Below, in pieces: positions 10,748 to 20,857 of a stretch of DNA of 64,000 nucleotides. The DNA lies in the NCBI RefSeq assembly GCF_004322755.1, contig NZ_CP036401.1, forward strand, positions 2,418,001 to 2,482,000. The letters run 5' to 3'. The DNA comes from Pseudoduganella albidiflava. Its GTDB lineage: Bacteria > Pseudomonadota > Gammaproteobacteria > Burkholderiales > Burkholderiaceae_D. Position numbers and translations under genes: made by a program. The stretch's first letter is position 1. Every line of letters starts with the position of its first letter. The notes beneath the pieces were generated by a model. The model made no database searches, was not told where the DNA came from, and worked only from the letters and a program-made list of their open reading frames with translations.

Positions 10748-11578
10748 ATGAACGAACAGATCGACCAGCTGGCGGGGTTTCTCGACCGCCACCGCAACGT
10801 GCTTGTGCTGACGGGCGCCGGGCTGTCCACAGCGTCCGGGATCCCGGGCTATCGCGACGAGGAAGGTGTACGGCGCGGCAAGGCGCCCGTGCAGGGGCCG
10901 GAATTTCGCAGCAGCGATGCGCTGCGCCGCCGCTACTGGGCGCGCAGCATGGTGGGCTGGCCGACGCTGGCGCACGCCGAACCCAACGCTGGCCATCGCG
11001 CACTGGCGCGGCTGGAGTCGGCCGGCCGGGTCGGCCAGGTGATCACGCAGAACGTGGACGGCCTGCACCAGCGTGCCGGCACCGCGCGCCTGATCGAGCT
11101 GCACGGCAATATCCACACGGTGCGCTGCCTGGCCTGCGAACGCCGCCAGCACCGCGCCGAATTGCAGCAGCGCCTGCTGCGCGACAATCCGGCGCTGGGC
11201 AGCGTGCTGGCCCAGCCGCTGCCGGACGGCGATGCGCAGGTCGAGCCGGAAGCACTGGAGGAATTCATCGTGCCGCACTGCGAGGCATGCGGCGGCGTGC
11301 TGCAGCCGGACGTGGTGTTCTTCGGCGATAACATCCCGGCCGAGCGCACCCGCCACGCGCTGCAATGGATGGACGAGGCCGACGCCCTGCTGGTGGTCGG
11401 CTCGTCGCTGATGGTGTTTTCCGGTTTCCGTTTCTGCAAGCTGGCCGCGGCGGCAGGCAAGCCGATCGCGGCCGTCAACGCCGGCAAGACGCGGGCCGAC
11501 GAACTGATCACGCTGAAGCTGGCGCTGCCCGCGCAGGAAGTGCTGCCAGCGGTGGCCGGGCTGCTGGCCGCTACGTGA
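10748..11578 (+). CDS. NAD-dependent protein deacylase, Sir2 family
   Basis: 276 residues. Removes acyl groups from lysines using NAD+. The NAD-binding GAGLSTASGIPGYR lies at the N-terminus, then TQNVDGLHQRAG and the catalytic histidine in ELHGN. The zinc-site cysteines are in CLAC and CEAC, and GSSLMVFSGF follows in the C-terminal Rossmann part. The insert between the cysteine pairs is long, as in proteobacterial class II-like sirtuins. ATG 10748 was chosen because the longer frame runs into the upstream repeat. The 3' end overlaps the convergent DUF1349 gene by 8 bases. Confidence 0.93.
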   Translation: MNEQIDQLAGFLDRHRNVLVLTGAGLSTASGIPGYRDEEGVRRGKAPVQGPEFRSSDALRRRYWARSMVGWPTLAHAEPNAGHRALARLESAGRVGQVITQNVDGLHQRAGTARLIELHGNIHTVRCLACERRQHRAELQQRLLRDNPALGSVLAQPLPDGDAQVEPEALEEFIVPHCEACGGVLQPDVVFFGDNIPAERTRHALQWMDEADALLVVGSSLMVFSGFRFCKLAAAAGKPIAAVNAGKTRADELITLKLALPAQEVLPAVAGLLAAT

Positions 11579-12146
11579 GGTCGTGCAGGTCCTTGCCCAG
11601 CGCGGGCCCCACCGTGAAGTCGGTAAAGCGCACCGCCAGCCCGGCGCGCTGCGGCGTGCAGCACATCGGGCCGACCAGGTACTGTTCCGCAGCAGGGAAT
11701 GGCGCCAGCCGGAGCATCGGCCAGGTGCGTCCGTCGGCCGAGTACTGGATGCGGATGGCGCCATTCTCGAAGGTCACGCGCAGCCAGAAGCCTTCCGGCA
11801 GCGGCGGCGCGGGCATGGTCGCCCAGTCCGATAATTCATTGGTCAGCACGGTGCTCAGCATCGGCTGCCCGTCGGAAAATTCCACGCCCGCCTTCAGCCA
11901 GCGGTGCGCATCGATGCGCACCATCAGCCCGGCCTGGTCATACAGTTCAGTGAAATTGGCCTCGACGCGCACCTGGGCGGTGAAGGGCGCCGCGACCGGC
12001 TGGCCGAGGAAATGGCCCGAGTCGCGGATGAAGCCGTAGCTGGTGATGCGCCAGAAGTCCGTGCCGTCGCCGGTCACGACCTGCAGCGCGCCATCATCGA
12101 TGCGGTGGGAAGGCGGCTCGTTCAGCCAGGTGCAATGGTCGAACAT
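11571..12146 (-). CDS. DUF1349 domain protein (concanavalin-like beta-sandwich)
   Basis: 191 residues without a signal peptide. The pattern FWRITSYGFIRDSGHFLG...YDQAGLMVRIDAHRWLKAGVEFSDG is the DUF1349 signature, seen in proteins related to yeast YKL033-like and 'regulation of enolase' proteins. It is predicted to fold as a jelly-roll, possibly a carbohydrate-binding fold. No enzymatic residues can be assigned. Convergent with the sirtuin gene. Confidence 0.85.
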   Translation of the reverse strand: MFDHCTWLNEPPSHRIDDGALQVVTGDGTDFWRITSYGFIRDSGHFLGQPVAAPFTAQVRVEANFTELYDQAGLMVRIDAHRWLKAGVEFSDGQPMLSTVLTNELSDWATMPAPPLPEGFWLRVTFENGAIRIQYSADGRTWPMLRLAPFPAAEQYLVGPMCCTPQRAGLAVRFTDFTVGPALGKDLHDLT

Positions 12147-12197
12147 GGCAGGCTTTCGTGGTTGAAAGCGCCACTATAGCCGTGCCGCCAGCCCCTG

Positions 12198-12740
12198 TCA
12201 GCGCTGCAGCAGCATCGAGCGGACGATGCCTTCCTTGGCCAGCACGTAGTCGTGCGCGGCCAGCACGAAGTTGGTCGTGGGCTGCACTACCTTCACGTTG
12301 ATGAACACCATGTCGCTGGTTTCGGCATACGAGCCGACCACCACGGCCTGGGCGCTGTGCGTCTGCGCCACTTCGCCGATCTCGCGGGTGAGCATCAGTT
12401 CGCCCTGATTGCGCTTCAGGTAAACGGAGGTGCGCAGTTTCATTTCCAGCATCTTCAGGCCGCCCTGGGCCATGCGCGTGGACACTTGCTCGGAGATCAG
12501 GCGGCCCAGCGTGGACGTCTGGTCCAGCGCGTCGATGTTGACGATGGTGGCCATGATCAGCGGCTTGTCCGCCGACAGCTTGCCGTTCAGCTGGACCAGC
12601 AGCGCATCGGCCGCCTTGTAGTTGGCGCTGACGAACTGGTTCGACGACAGCGTGGCGTAGTTGGCCTCTTCCTTCGGCGGCGCGCTGGCGCAACCACCCA
12701 GCAATGCCGCGCACAGGAGGGGCAGGGCGACGGCGCGCAT
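12198..12740 (-). CDS. lipoprotein with FlgO-like domain
   Basis: 180 residues with a lipobox (LLGGC, cysteine 17). The remainder resembles FlgO-type domains: an anchor segment LISEQVSTRM, a conserved MLEMKLRTSVYLKRNQGELMLTREIGEVA stretch and an AVVVGSY strand. FlgO proteins are outer-membrane lipoproteins; outside flagellar loci the function is unclear, and there are no flagellar genes here. Its ATG overlaps the stop of the upstream lipoprotein gene (TGATG), so the two are translationally coupled. Confidence 0.8.
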   Translation of the reverse strand: MRAVALPLLCAALLGGCASAPPKEEANYATLSSNQFVSANYKAADALLVQLNGKLSADKPLIMATIVNIDALDQTSTLGRLISEQVSTRMAQGGLKMLEMKLRTSVYLKRNQGELMLTREIGEVAQTHSAQAVVVGSYAETSDMVFINVKVVQPTTNFVLAAHDYVLAKEGIVRSMLLQR

Positions 12741-13417
12741 CAGCGGCCCCCCTGCACTTGGAATACCTTGCTCACTTGCTTGTCCTCTTCCTTGATGCCG
12801 TACAGCGCGCGGTCGGTATCGGCCACGTAGTAGGCCGATGTGGAACGGGCATGGTAGCGGAACTGGTCGCCGACGGACAGCGTGACGATGATTTCCGTCG
12901 CCGGCGTGGCGCCCTTGGCGAACTGGCTGTGGAACCAGTGGTAGGCATCGCCCGCGCCGGCCAGCGCGACCAGGCCCACGGTCGGGTCGATATCGGACAG
13001 CACCCAGGCGCCATTGGCGATCGCCGTGTGCGCGCCGGAGTAGCGGTACTGCGGGCGGTTCGGGCTGAACGTCACGGCCTGGATATCCAGCTCGACCTTC
13101 CAGGCGCCAGCCGGCGAGCGCGACACCACGAAGCCATCCTTGACCAGCGACGTGATGACCTGGTTCGTCACGGCGCGCTTGAACGGCGACGCATCCTTGT
13201 CCTCGGCGATGTGGAACGGGCGCTGCGGGTGCTTTTTCATCTCCGTCACCACGCGCTGTTCGATGTGGTCGGCGATCGCGTTCCAGTGCGCGGCGGCCTG
13301 CAGCTTTTCCTGGCGTGCGGTCGGGAAATTCGTGGCCAGCGGGGCGGGCGTGTAGGGAACGGCGCAGCCGGCCAGGGCGGCGGCAAGGGCGGTGGCAGTA
13401 GCGACTTTGGCAAGCAT
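12740..13417 (-). CDS. lipoprotein of unknown function, coupled to the FlgO-like gene
   Basis: 225 residues with a clear lipobox (LAGC, cysteine 18). It has no domain I can name; the middle contains beta-rich stretches (GAWKVELDIQAVTF, ATEIIVTLSVGDQFRY). The stop overlaps the start of the next lipoprotein gene in TGATG. The pair may form an envelope complex, which is inference from coupling and shared lipidation. ATG 13417 chosen because it gives the complete signal peptide. Confidence 0.82.
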   Translation of the reverse strand: MLAKVATATALAAALAGCAVPYTPAPLATNFPTARQEKLQAAAHWNAIADHIEQRVVTEMKKHPQRPFHIAEDKDASPFKRAVTNQVITSLVKDGFVVSRSPAGAWKVELDIQAVTFSPNRPQYRYSGAHTAIANGAWVLSDIDPTVGLVALAGAGDAYHWFHSQFAKGATPATEIIVTLSVGDQFRYHARSTSAYYVADTDRALYGIKEEDKQVSKVFQVQGGR

Positions 13418-13545
13418 GGGAGAACCCGGAGTGAATAGCCGGGAAAGTGTAGCACGCGCCATTGCCGCACGGAAATCCCGCGTACCGTGCCGTGGCAACC
13501 GTGCGACGGCTTTGACGAAGTGCCAATCGCCATCACCGTCGCAGC

Positions 13546-13866
13546 TTATGGTCCGAAAAACCAGACCAGAAGCGCCAGCAGCAAGCCAGCGTTCAACAGC
13601 AGCGCCAGCCAGTTGAGCCAGCCGCGCCAACTCGTTGAGATAAGCGCTGCCAGCGCAGCGATCGACCCAGCCACGCTTCCGATCAGGACCGTGGCAACGG
13701 CGTTGACAAAACAGTGCATGCCGAACTGGCCGCATCTGGAAGCTTCGTCGGACAGCGCGCCAGTCCAGGCAAGCCGAGCGAGCAACAGAGTCGAGCCAAA
13801 GATCGCCAGGCTGACGAACGTGGCACGGCTGTAGCGCCGCAATGCGTTCTGCGGATTGCCCGGCAT
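13546..13866 (-). CDS. small membrane protein of unknown function
   Basis: 106 residues with three hydrophobic stretches (about residues 15-33, 52-73 and 83-103), suggesting a three-helix inner-membrane protein. A purine-rich GGGCAGG lies upstream of the ATG. No family recognised. It sits alone between the lipoprotein pair and smpB. The + strand frame over the same bases lacks comparable features. Confidence 0.55.
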   Translation of the reverse strand: MPGNPQNALRRYSRATFVSLAIFGSTLLLARLAWTGALSDEASRCGQFGMHCFVNAVATVLIGSVAGSIAALAALISTSWRGWLNWLALLLNAGLLLALLVWFFGP

Positions 13867-13924
13867 TAGCGCCTGCCCTTCGGCGGATGCGGTGTGATGG
13901 CCGAGTATTCCAACACGCAGGCTA

Positions 13925-14374
13925 TCAGCGCCGGTTCTGCTTCATCGCCGCCTGCACTTCGCGCTTGGCGTCGTGGTCCTTCTCGGAGGCGCGTTTGTCG
14001 TGCTGCTTCTTGCCCTTGGCCAGGCCGATCTCGCACTTGATGCGGCCGCCCTTGAAGTGCAGGTTGAGCGGCACCAGCGTGTAGCCGGAGCGTTCGACTT
14101 TACCGATCAGCTTGTCGATTTCCTGGCGGTGAAGCAATAACTTGCGGGTGCGCACCGCTTGCGGGTGGATGTGGGTGGAAGCCGTGGGCAGTGCGCTGAT
14201 ATGCGCGCCAAACAGGTACAGTTCGTTATCGCGGATCGTAACGTAAGCTTCCTTGATCTGGACGCGCGCATCGCGGATTGCCTTCACTTCCCAGCCCTCG
14301 AGCGCGATGCCCGCTTCATAGCGGTCTTCGATGAAGTAGTCGTGGAAGGCTTTGCGGTTATCAGCGATGGTCAT
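13925..14374 (-). CDS. smpB: SsrA-binding protein SmpB
   Basis: 149 residues. Binds tmRNA and delivers it to stalled ribosomes for trans-translation. Recognised by [29 protein letters not shown] at the N-terminus, the central LFGAHIS and [10 protein letters not shown] motifs, and the basic C-terminal tail ([25 protein letters not shown]) that enters the decoding centre. Divergent from ratA, a widely conserved arrangement in proteobacteria. The ssrA RNA gene is not in this window. Confidence 0.97.
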   Translation of the reverse strand: MTIADNRKAFHDYFIEDRYEAGIALEGWEVKAIRDARVQIKEAYVTIRDNELYLFGAHISALPTASTHIHPQAVRTRKLLLHRQEIDKLIGKVERSGYTLVPLNLHFKGGRIKCEIGLAKGKKQHDKRASEKDHDAKREVQAAMKQNRR

Positions 14375-14478
14375 GTGAATTTCTTATGGAACGTGCCGCA
14401 GGCGCGGGTCGGTTAAACTACGGTCTTCATTCGCGCCAGGGCGCGATTTGTCCAACATGATATCAAACGGTTAAATAA

Positions 14479-14910
14479 ATGGCGGTAGTGCACAAATCGG
14501 TATTCCTTGGATACAGCGCGCAGCAGATGTTCGACCTGGTGGACCGGGTGGAGGATTATCCCAAATTCCTGCCATGGTGTGGCGGCGTGGAAGTGCGGGA
14601 GCGGGGCGAGAATTCCGTGGTGGCGTCGGTGGGCATCAATTTCCATGGCGTCAAGCAAAGCTTCACCACGTCGAACGTGAATACGCCGCCCACCGCGATC
14701 AAGATGAACCTGGTCGACGGCCCGTTCAAGACGCTGCACGGCACCTGGACCTTCAAGCCGCTGCGCGACGATGCGTGCAAGGTGGAACTGGACCTGCAAT
14801 ACGAATTCTCCAGCCGCCTGCTCGAGCAGGTGATCGGCCCCGTGTTCGGCATGATCGCCAACAGCATGGTCGATTCGTTCTGCAAGCGCGCCGAAACGGT
14901 GTATGGCTGA
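14479..14910 (+). CDS. ratA: RatA/COQ10-type START-domain protein
   Basis: 143 residues of the polyketide cyclase/COQ10 (START-like) family. N-terminal SVFLGYSAQQMFDLVDRVEDYPKFLPWC is the diagnostic segment. The E. coli homologue was described as a toxin that blocks 70S association; eukaryotic relatives bind ubiquinone. Divergent from smpB and overlapping rnfH by 8 bases, the usual smpB-ratA-rnfH block. Confidence 0.93.
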   Translation: MAVVHKSVFLGYSAQQMFDLVDRVEDYPKFLPWCGGVEVRERGENSVVASVGINFHGVKQSFTTSNVNTPPTAIKMNLVDGPFKTLHGTWTFKPLRDDACKVELDLQYEFSSRLLEQVIGPVFGMIANSMVDSFCKRAETVYG

Positions 14911-15229
14911 CAGCATGGCCGAGCGCATCAAGGTTTCGCTGAGTTACGCGCCGGCGCCGGGTCCGGATGCGAATCAGGTGGCGATGCCGATCCTGCGCGC
15001 GCTCGATGTCGACGCGGGCACCACGATCGGCCAGGCCATCGAGCTGTCCGGCATCCTGCAGGAAGCGCCGGAAATCAATCTCGTCACCATGCCGGTGGGA
15101 ATCTACGGCAAGAAGAAAACCCTCGATACCGTGCTGCAGCCACGCGACCGTATCGAGATCTACCGTGCGCTGATCGCCGATCCGAAAGATGCGCGGCGGC
15201 GGCGCGCCAAGCGCGACAGCGCTTCCTGA
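14903..15229 (+). CDS. rnfH: RnfH family ubiquitin-like protein
   Basis: 108 residues with a beta-grasp fold inferred from the RnfH motifs: IKVSLSYAPAP, a GTTIGQAIELSGI helix, VGIYGKKKTLDTVLQPRDRIEIYRALIADPKDARRRRA. The function of the family is unresolved. It is translationally linked to ratA. An internal ATG at 14918 is an alternative start. Its last 70 bases overlap the convergent PEP-CTERM gene. Confidence 0.93.
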   Translation: MADSMAERIKVSLSYAPAPGPDANQVAMPILRALDVDAGTTIGQAIELSGILQEAPEINLVTMPVGIYGKKKTLDTVLQPRDRIEIYRALIADPKDARRRRAKRDSAS

Positions 15230-16065
15230 GCGAGCGCCTTCCCGCCAGCGAAGGCCGCCAGCAGTGCCAGCCCGGCGCCGAGCATCGGCAGCATGCCCGG
15301 CTCGGGTACCGGCGTGATGGATTCGGCCTGCAGTTCGGTGCCATAGCTGAACACGCCACTCCCGTCGACGCCGCCATAGTTCTGCACCGACACCTCGAGG
15401 AAACCCGTGCCGTCCGGTGCCTGGTTGAGCCAGCGCACCTCGTCATGGGCGTTGCCGAGGCCGGCCACGTCGAGCCACACCTCTACCGCCCCGGCCTCCA
15501 GCCGTTCGCCGGCGCCCGGCGGCGGTTCGGTCGACAGGCTGACATCGTATGGCACGCTGAACACGACAGCCGTGTTCGGCGCCAGCGTAAACGCCGTCGA
15601 GCCGGTGTCGACGGCAAGGTGGCTGATGGCCGCCAGGCCGGGCTCCGTCACCAGCACCTGCGTCTCCACCGCCGCCGCCAGCAGGGCGCCGGAAGAAGAT
15701 TCGCGGCCGGCGAGGCTGAACTGCGCCGTGGCACGCAGCGACACGGTACCCTGCTCGACGGCATCCTCGATGGGCGCGGGGTGTGTCCAGGTCGGGAATG
15801 CCGTCTCGGTGGACGCGCCATCGAGCGTCAGGTGAGCGACCGCCATTGGCGCGACAGCGCTGCCCGAGGTGCCCGCGAATGTGATCGATGGATCGATGCC
15901 GTCGGCCAGGTCCAGGTCGACAAGGATGAAGGTGAGGGGGCCGAGTGACGCGCCCGCTTCCGCGGCGGTTGCCGTGGCAGGGACGGTGGAGAGAAACGCC
16001 GCGGCGGAAAACGCGGCGCTGATGAAGGATGGGCGCAATGGCAAGCACAATGACAGGCGCTTCAT
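15160..16065 (-). CDS. PEP-CTERM sorted exported protein
   Basis: 301 residues. An N-terminal signal peptide (ISAAFSAAAFLSTVPATATA) is followed by a beta-rich extracellular region. The C-terminus is a PEP-CTERM tripartite tail: VPEPGMLPMLG, a hydrophobic helix, then RLARRRR. PEP-CTERM proteins are processed by exosortase and are typical of exopolysaccharide-producing betaproteobacteria. The tail extends about ten residues past the basic cluster and reads through the end of rnfH. The specific function is unknown. Confidence 0.85.
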   Translation of the reverse strand: MKRLSLCLPLRPSFISAAFSAAAFLSTVPATATAAEAGASLGPLTFILVDLDLADGIDPSITFAGTSGSAVAPMAVAHLTLDGASTETAFPTWTHPAPIEDAVEQGTVSLRATAQFSLAGRESSSGALLAAAVETQVLVTEPGLAAISHLAVDTGSTAFTLAPNTAVVFSVPYDVSLSTEPPPGAGERLEAGAVEVWLDVAGLGNAHDEVRWLNQAPDGTGFLEVSVQNYGGVDGSGVFSYGTELQAESITPVPEPGMLPMLGAGLALLAAFAGGKALAQEALSRLARRRRASFGSAISAR

Positions 16066-16162
16066 GTCGGCCTCGCTGCTGGCTGGTGAATCCAGTCAGC
16101 CTAGCACGCGGCCCGCGGTCGAGCGGGGCTCTTTCAAGGCCTGTTGTACCAATACGCCAACA

Positions 16163-16495
16163 TTAAAAGTCCAGCATGCGGGGCGCGATGCCCAGCGCCA
16201 TGGCGATGCGTTCCCGGGTGGAGCGGCGCGGCCGCAAGCCCACTTCCTGCTGCGCATAAGCCGGCTGGGTGATGCCCATGCGGGTCGCCACTTCCAGTTG
16301 CGTCAGGCCCAGGTATTCACGCCATGCGCGCGCCGGCGTCCAGGCGTTTTCGGCGATCATGCCCACTACCTGGTGCGGCACGTCGGTGTCCTTGTGGCGC
16401 GACTGCGTCTGCATGTAGGTGGTATATGGGATGACGACATACACGGGCTCCCCATTGGGCCCGTTAATGATCTGCACGTTCGTGAAAGCATTCAT
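16163..16495 (-). CDS. XRE-type helix-turn-helix protein with Phd-like N-terminus
   Basis: 110 residues. The N-terminus, IINGPNGEPVYVVIPYTTYM, resembles the Phd/YefM antitoxin 'PVYVVIPY' motif. The C-terminus is an XRE helix-turn-helix (LGLTQLEVATRMGITQPAYAQQEVG). Such proteins often act as antitoxins or autorepressors of RelE/HigB-type toxins, but no toxin gene is visible on either side. It may be an orphan antitoxin or a stand-alone regulator. Confidence 0.78.
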   Translation of the reverse strand: MNAFTNVQIINGPNGEPVYVVIPYTTYMQTQSRHKDTDVPHQVVGMIAENAWTPARAWREYLGLTQLEVATRMGITQPAYAQQEVGLRPRRSTRERIAMALGIAPRMLDF

Positions 16496-16598
16496 TTTTC
16501 GCTCGCTGGTCGGTTCAACGGATAAGGCTTTGCTTAGTCTGGCTTATATCGTTGAGACGACCGCGGCTATGATGGGCGCTCTTGTGCGTGGTCAAACT

Positions 16599-18723
<2,125 letters not shown>

Positions 18724-18734
18724 GCTGTCCCTGA

Positions 18735-18767
18735 AACGCCGGCGTTCCTCGACGCCGGCGTTTTTCC
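18735..18767 (+). terminator. intrinsic terminator after guaB
   Basis: AACGCCGGCG and CGCCGGCGTT form a 10-bp stem over an 8-base loop, followed by a T-run. It separates guaB from guaA, so guaA probably has its own promoter or relies on read-through. Confidence 0.88.
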
Positions 18768-18840
18768 TCCGCATTCCGCTTCCTGTTTTCTTCTTGTTTT
18801 CTTCTTTGTCCGCTTTCTCCAGTCCAGTAAAGCCAATTAC

Positions 18841-20451
18841 ATGCACTCCAAGATCCTCATCATCGATTTCGGCTCCCAGGTAACCCAGCTGATCGCACGC
18901 CGCGTGCGCGACGCCGGCGTGTTCTCCGAGGTCTATCCGTACGACGTGTCGGAAGAATTCGTCCGCAACTACGGCGCTTCCGGCGTGATCCTCTCCGGCA
19001 GCCACAACTCCACGCTGGAAGGCGATTCGCCACGCGCGCCGCAAGCCGTGTTCGAACTGGGCGTGCCGGTGCTGGGCATCTGCTACGGCATGCAGACCAT
19101 GGCGGCGCAGCTGGGCGGCAAAGTGGAAAATGGCCTGGTGCGCGAATTCGGCTACGCCGAAGTGCGCGCCCGCGGCCATACGAGCCTGCTGAACGGCATC
19201 AACGACTTCGTCACGCACGAAGGCCACGGCATGCTGAAGGTGTGGATGAGCCATGGCGACAAGGTGCTGGACATGCCGCCGGGCTTCAAGCTGATGGCCT
19301 CCACGGAAAGCTGCCCGATCGCCGGCATGGCCGACGAGGAGCGCAAGTTCTACGCCGTGCAATGGCACCCGGAAGTGACGCACACGGTGCAGGGCAAGGC
19401 TATGCTGGGTCGCTTCGTGCACGAGATCTGCGGCTGCAAGTCCGACTGGAACATGCCGGACTACATCACCGAAGCCGTCGAGAAGATCCGCGCCCAGGTG
19501 GGCACCGATGAAGTGATCCTCGGCCTGTCCGGCGGCGTCGATTCGTCGGTGGCCGCCGCGCTGATCCACCGCGCCATCGGCGACCAGCTGACCTGCGTGT
19601 TCGTCGACCACGGCCTGCTGCGCCTGAACGAAGGCGAGATGGTGATGGACATGTTCGCCAAGAACCTGGGCGTGAAAGTCATCCGCATCGACGCCGTCGA
19701 CCAGTTCATGGGCCACCTGGCCGGCGTGACCGACCCGGAACAGAAGCGCAAGATCATCGGCCGCGAATTCGTCGAAGTCTTCAACGCCGAATCGGCCAAG
19801 CTGACCAACGCGAAATGGCTGGCGCAGGGCACCATCTACCCGGACGTGATCGAATCGGCCGGCAAAGGTAAGAAGGGCCAGACCATCAAGAGCCACCACA
19901 ACGTGGGCGGCCTGCCGGAGCACATGAAGCTGCAGCTGCTGGAACCGCTGCGCGAACTGTTCAAGGACGAAGTGCGCAAGCTGGGCGTCGCGCTCGGCCT
20001 GCCGTACGAAATGGTCTACCGCCACCCGTTCCCGGGCCCGGGCCTGGGCGTGCGCATCCTCGGCGAAGTGAAGAAGGAATACGCCGACCTGCTGCGCCGC
20101 GCCGACGCGATCTTCATCGAAGAGCTGCGCAACACGCCGTACGAAGCGGTGGTGGTGCCGGGCTTCGACCAGGATGGCGCGCCGCGCAACTGGTACGAAG
20201 CCACCTCGCAGGCCTTCGCCGTGTTCCTGCCGGTGAAGTCGGTGGGCGTGATGGGCGATGGCCGTACGTATGACTACGTCGTCGCGCTGCGTGCCGTGCA
20301 GACGCAGGACTTCATGACGGCGCACTGGGCGCACCTGCCGCATGAGTTGCTGGGGCGGGTTTCCAATCGCATCATCAACGAGGTGCGTGGACTCAATCGT
20401 GTCGTGTATGACATTTCCGGGAAGCCGCCGGCGACTATTGAGTGGGAATGA
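18841..20451 (+). CDS. guaA: GMP synthase (glutamine-hydrolysing)
   Basis: 536 residues. Aminates XMP to GMP. The class I glutaminase domain carries GICYGMQ (cysteine 81) and WHPEVTH. The ATP pyrophosphatase domain carries the P-loop [15 protein letters not shown], and a dimerisation domain ends in IEWE. The last four codons and stop (GAG TGG GAA TGA) are part of a duplicated sequence that also occurs at 30981, so the gene's 3' end is the attachment site of the downstream island. The protein appears full length. Confidence 0.98.
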   Translation: MHSKILIIDFGSQVTQLIARRVRDAGVFSEVYPYDVSEEFVRNYGASGVILSGSHNSTLEGDSPRAPQAVFELGVPVLGICYGMQTMAAQLGGKVENGLVREFGYAEVRARGHTSLLNGINDFVTHEGHGMLKVWMSHGDKVLDMPPGFKLMASTESCPIAGMADEERKFYAVQWHPEVTHTVQGKAMLGRFVHEICGCKSDWNMPDYITEAVEKIRAQVGTDEVILGLSGGVDSSVAAALIHRAIGDQLTCVFVDHGLLRLNEGEMVMDMFAKNLGVKVIRIDAVDQFMGHLAGVTDPEQKRKIIGREFVEVFNAESAKLTNAKWLAQGTIYPDVIESAGKGKKGQTIKSHHNVGGLPEHMKLQLLEPLRELFKDEVRKLGVALGLPYEMVYRHPFPGPGLGVRILGEVKKEYADLLRRADAIFIEELRNTPYEAVVVPGFDQDGAPRNWYEATSQAFAVFLPVKSVGVMGDGRTYDYVVALRAVQTQDFMTAHWAHLPHELLGRVSNRIINEVRGLNRVVYDISGKPPATIEWE

Positions 20452-20527
20452 TGAGCTAGCCTGAATGCTCAGGCATTGACAGGCAATTCATCAACACTAA
20501 GCCCCTGATTTCAGGGGCTTTTTTTTT
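20440..20527 (+). repeat. left island junction (attL-like), includes guaA terminator
   Basis: About 88 bases: the last 12 coding bases of guaA, the stop codon, a short spacer and the terminator. They recur at 30981-31067 in the same orientation with five visible mismatches. A shorter degenerate match occurs at 35707-35742. The uninterrupted identical block at the gene end is GAGTGGGAATGATG. 3' gene ends are classic targets of tyrosine integrases, and an integrase gene starts 330 bases downstream. Confidence 0.88.
20499..20527 (+). terminator. intrinsic terminator after guaA
   Basis: AAGCCCCTGA and TCAGGGGCTT form a stem of 9-10 bp with a very short loop and a run of T residues. It lies inside the duplicated island junction. 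Confidence 0.9.
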
Positions 20528-20629
20528 GCCCGTGCTCGGTAGATCGAGCAATATCTCGCAGCCCCGAGCAGCCACGATTGATGGGCATCACGCTGGTATC
20601 GGTTTTTTGAAACATTGCCAGCGAGCACG

Positions 20630-20847
20630 CAGTACCATCAGCGAGTACCGAACTGAACAAGGGGCAATGGTATCTATTCATCGGTAAGTCGCTGATTTTA
20701 TTGATCAAATTAGTCCACTTGATGGTACCGGAACTTTGATGGTATCGGAACGCTCAAATACAAGTGTTTCGAGCATTTTCGATATCGGTGCAATGTCTAT
20801 AACCCGTTGATCTGATTGGCCTTTGTCGTGTTCTGATGGTACTGGAA
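20630..20847 (+). promoter_or_regulatory. repeated TGATGGTA motifs, probable integrase/excisionase arm sites
   Basis: TGATGGTACCGGAA (20720-20733) and TGATGGTATCGGAA (20737-20750) lie in tandem 17 bases apart. TGATGGTACTGGAA recurs at 20834-20847, and the complement CAGTACCATCA is at 20630-20640. All sit between the attachment junction and the integrase start, where arm-type binding sites are expected. The last copy overlaps the integrase leader and may allow autoregulation. Confidence 0.6.
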
Positions 20848-20857
20848 GGAGGGCGTA

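Noticed and set aside
20440..20857. tRNA gene as the integration target
   Set aside because: No cloverleaf sequence is visible at either junction; the duplicated sequence is the guaA 3' end and terminator.
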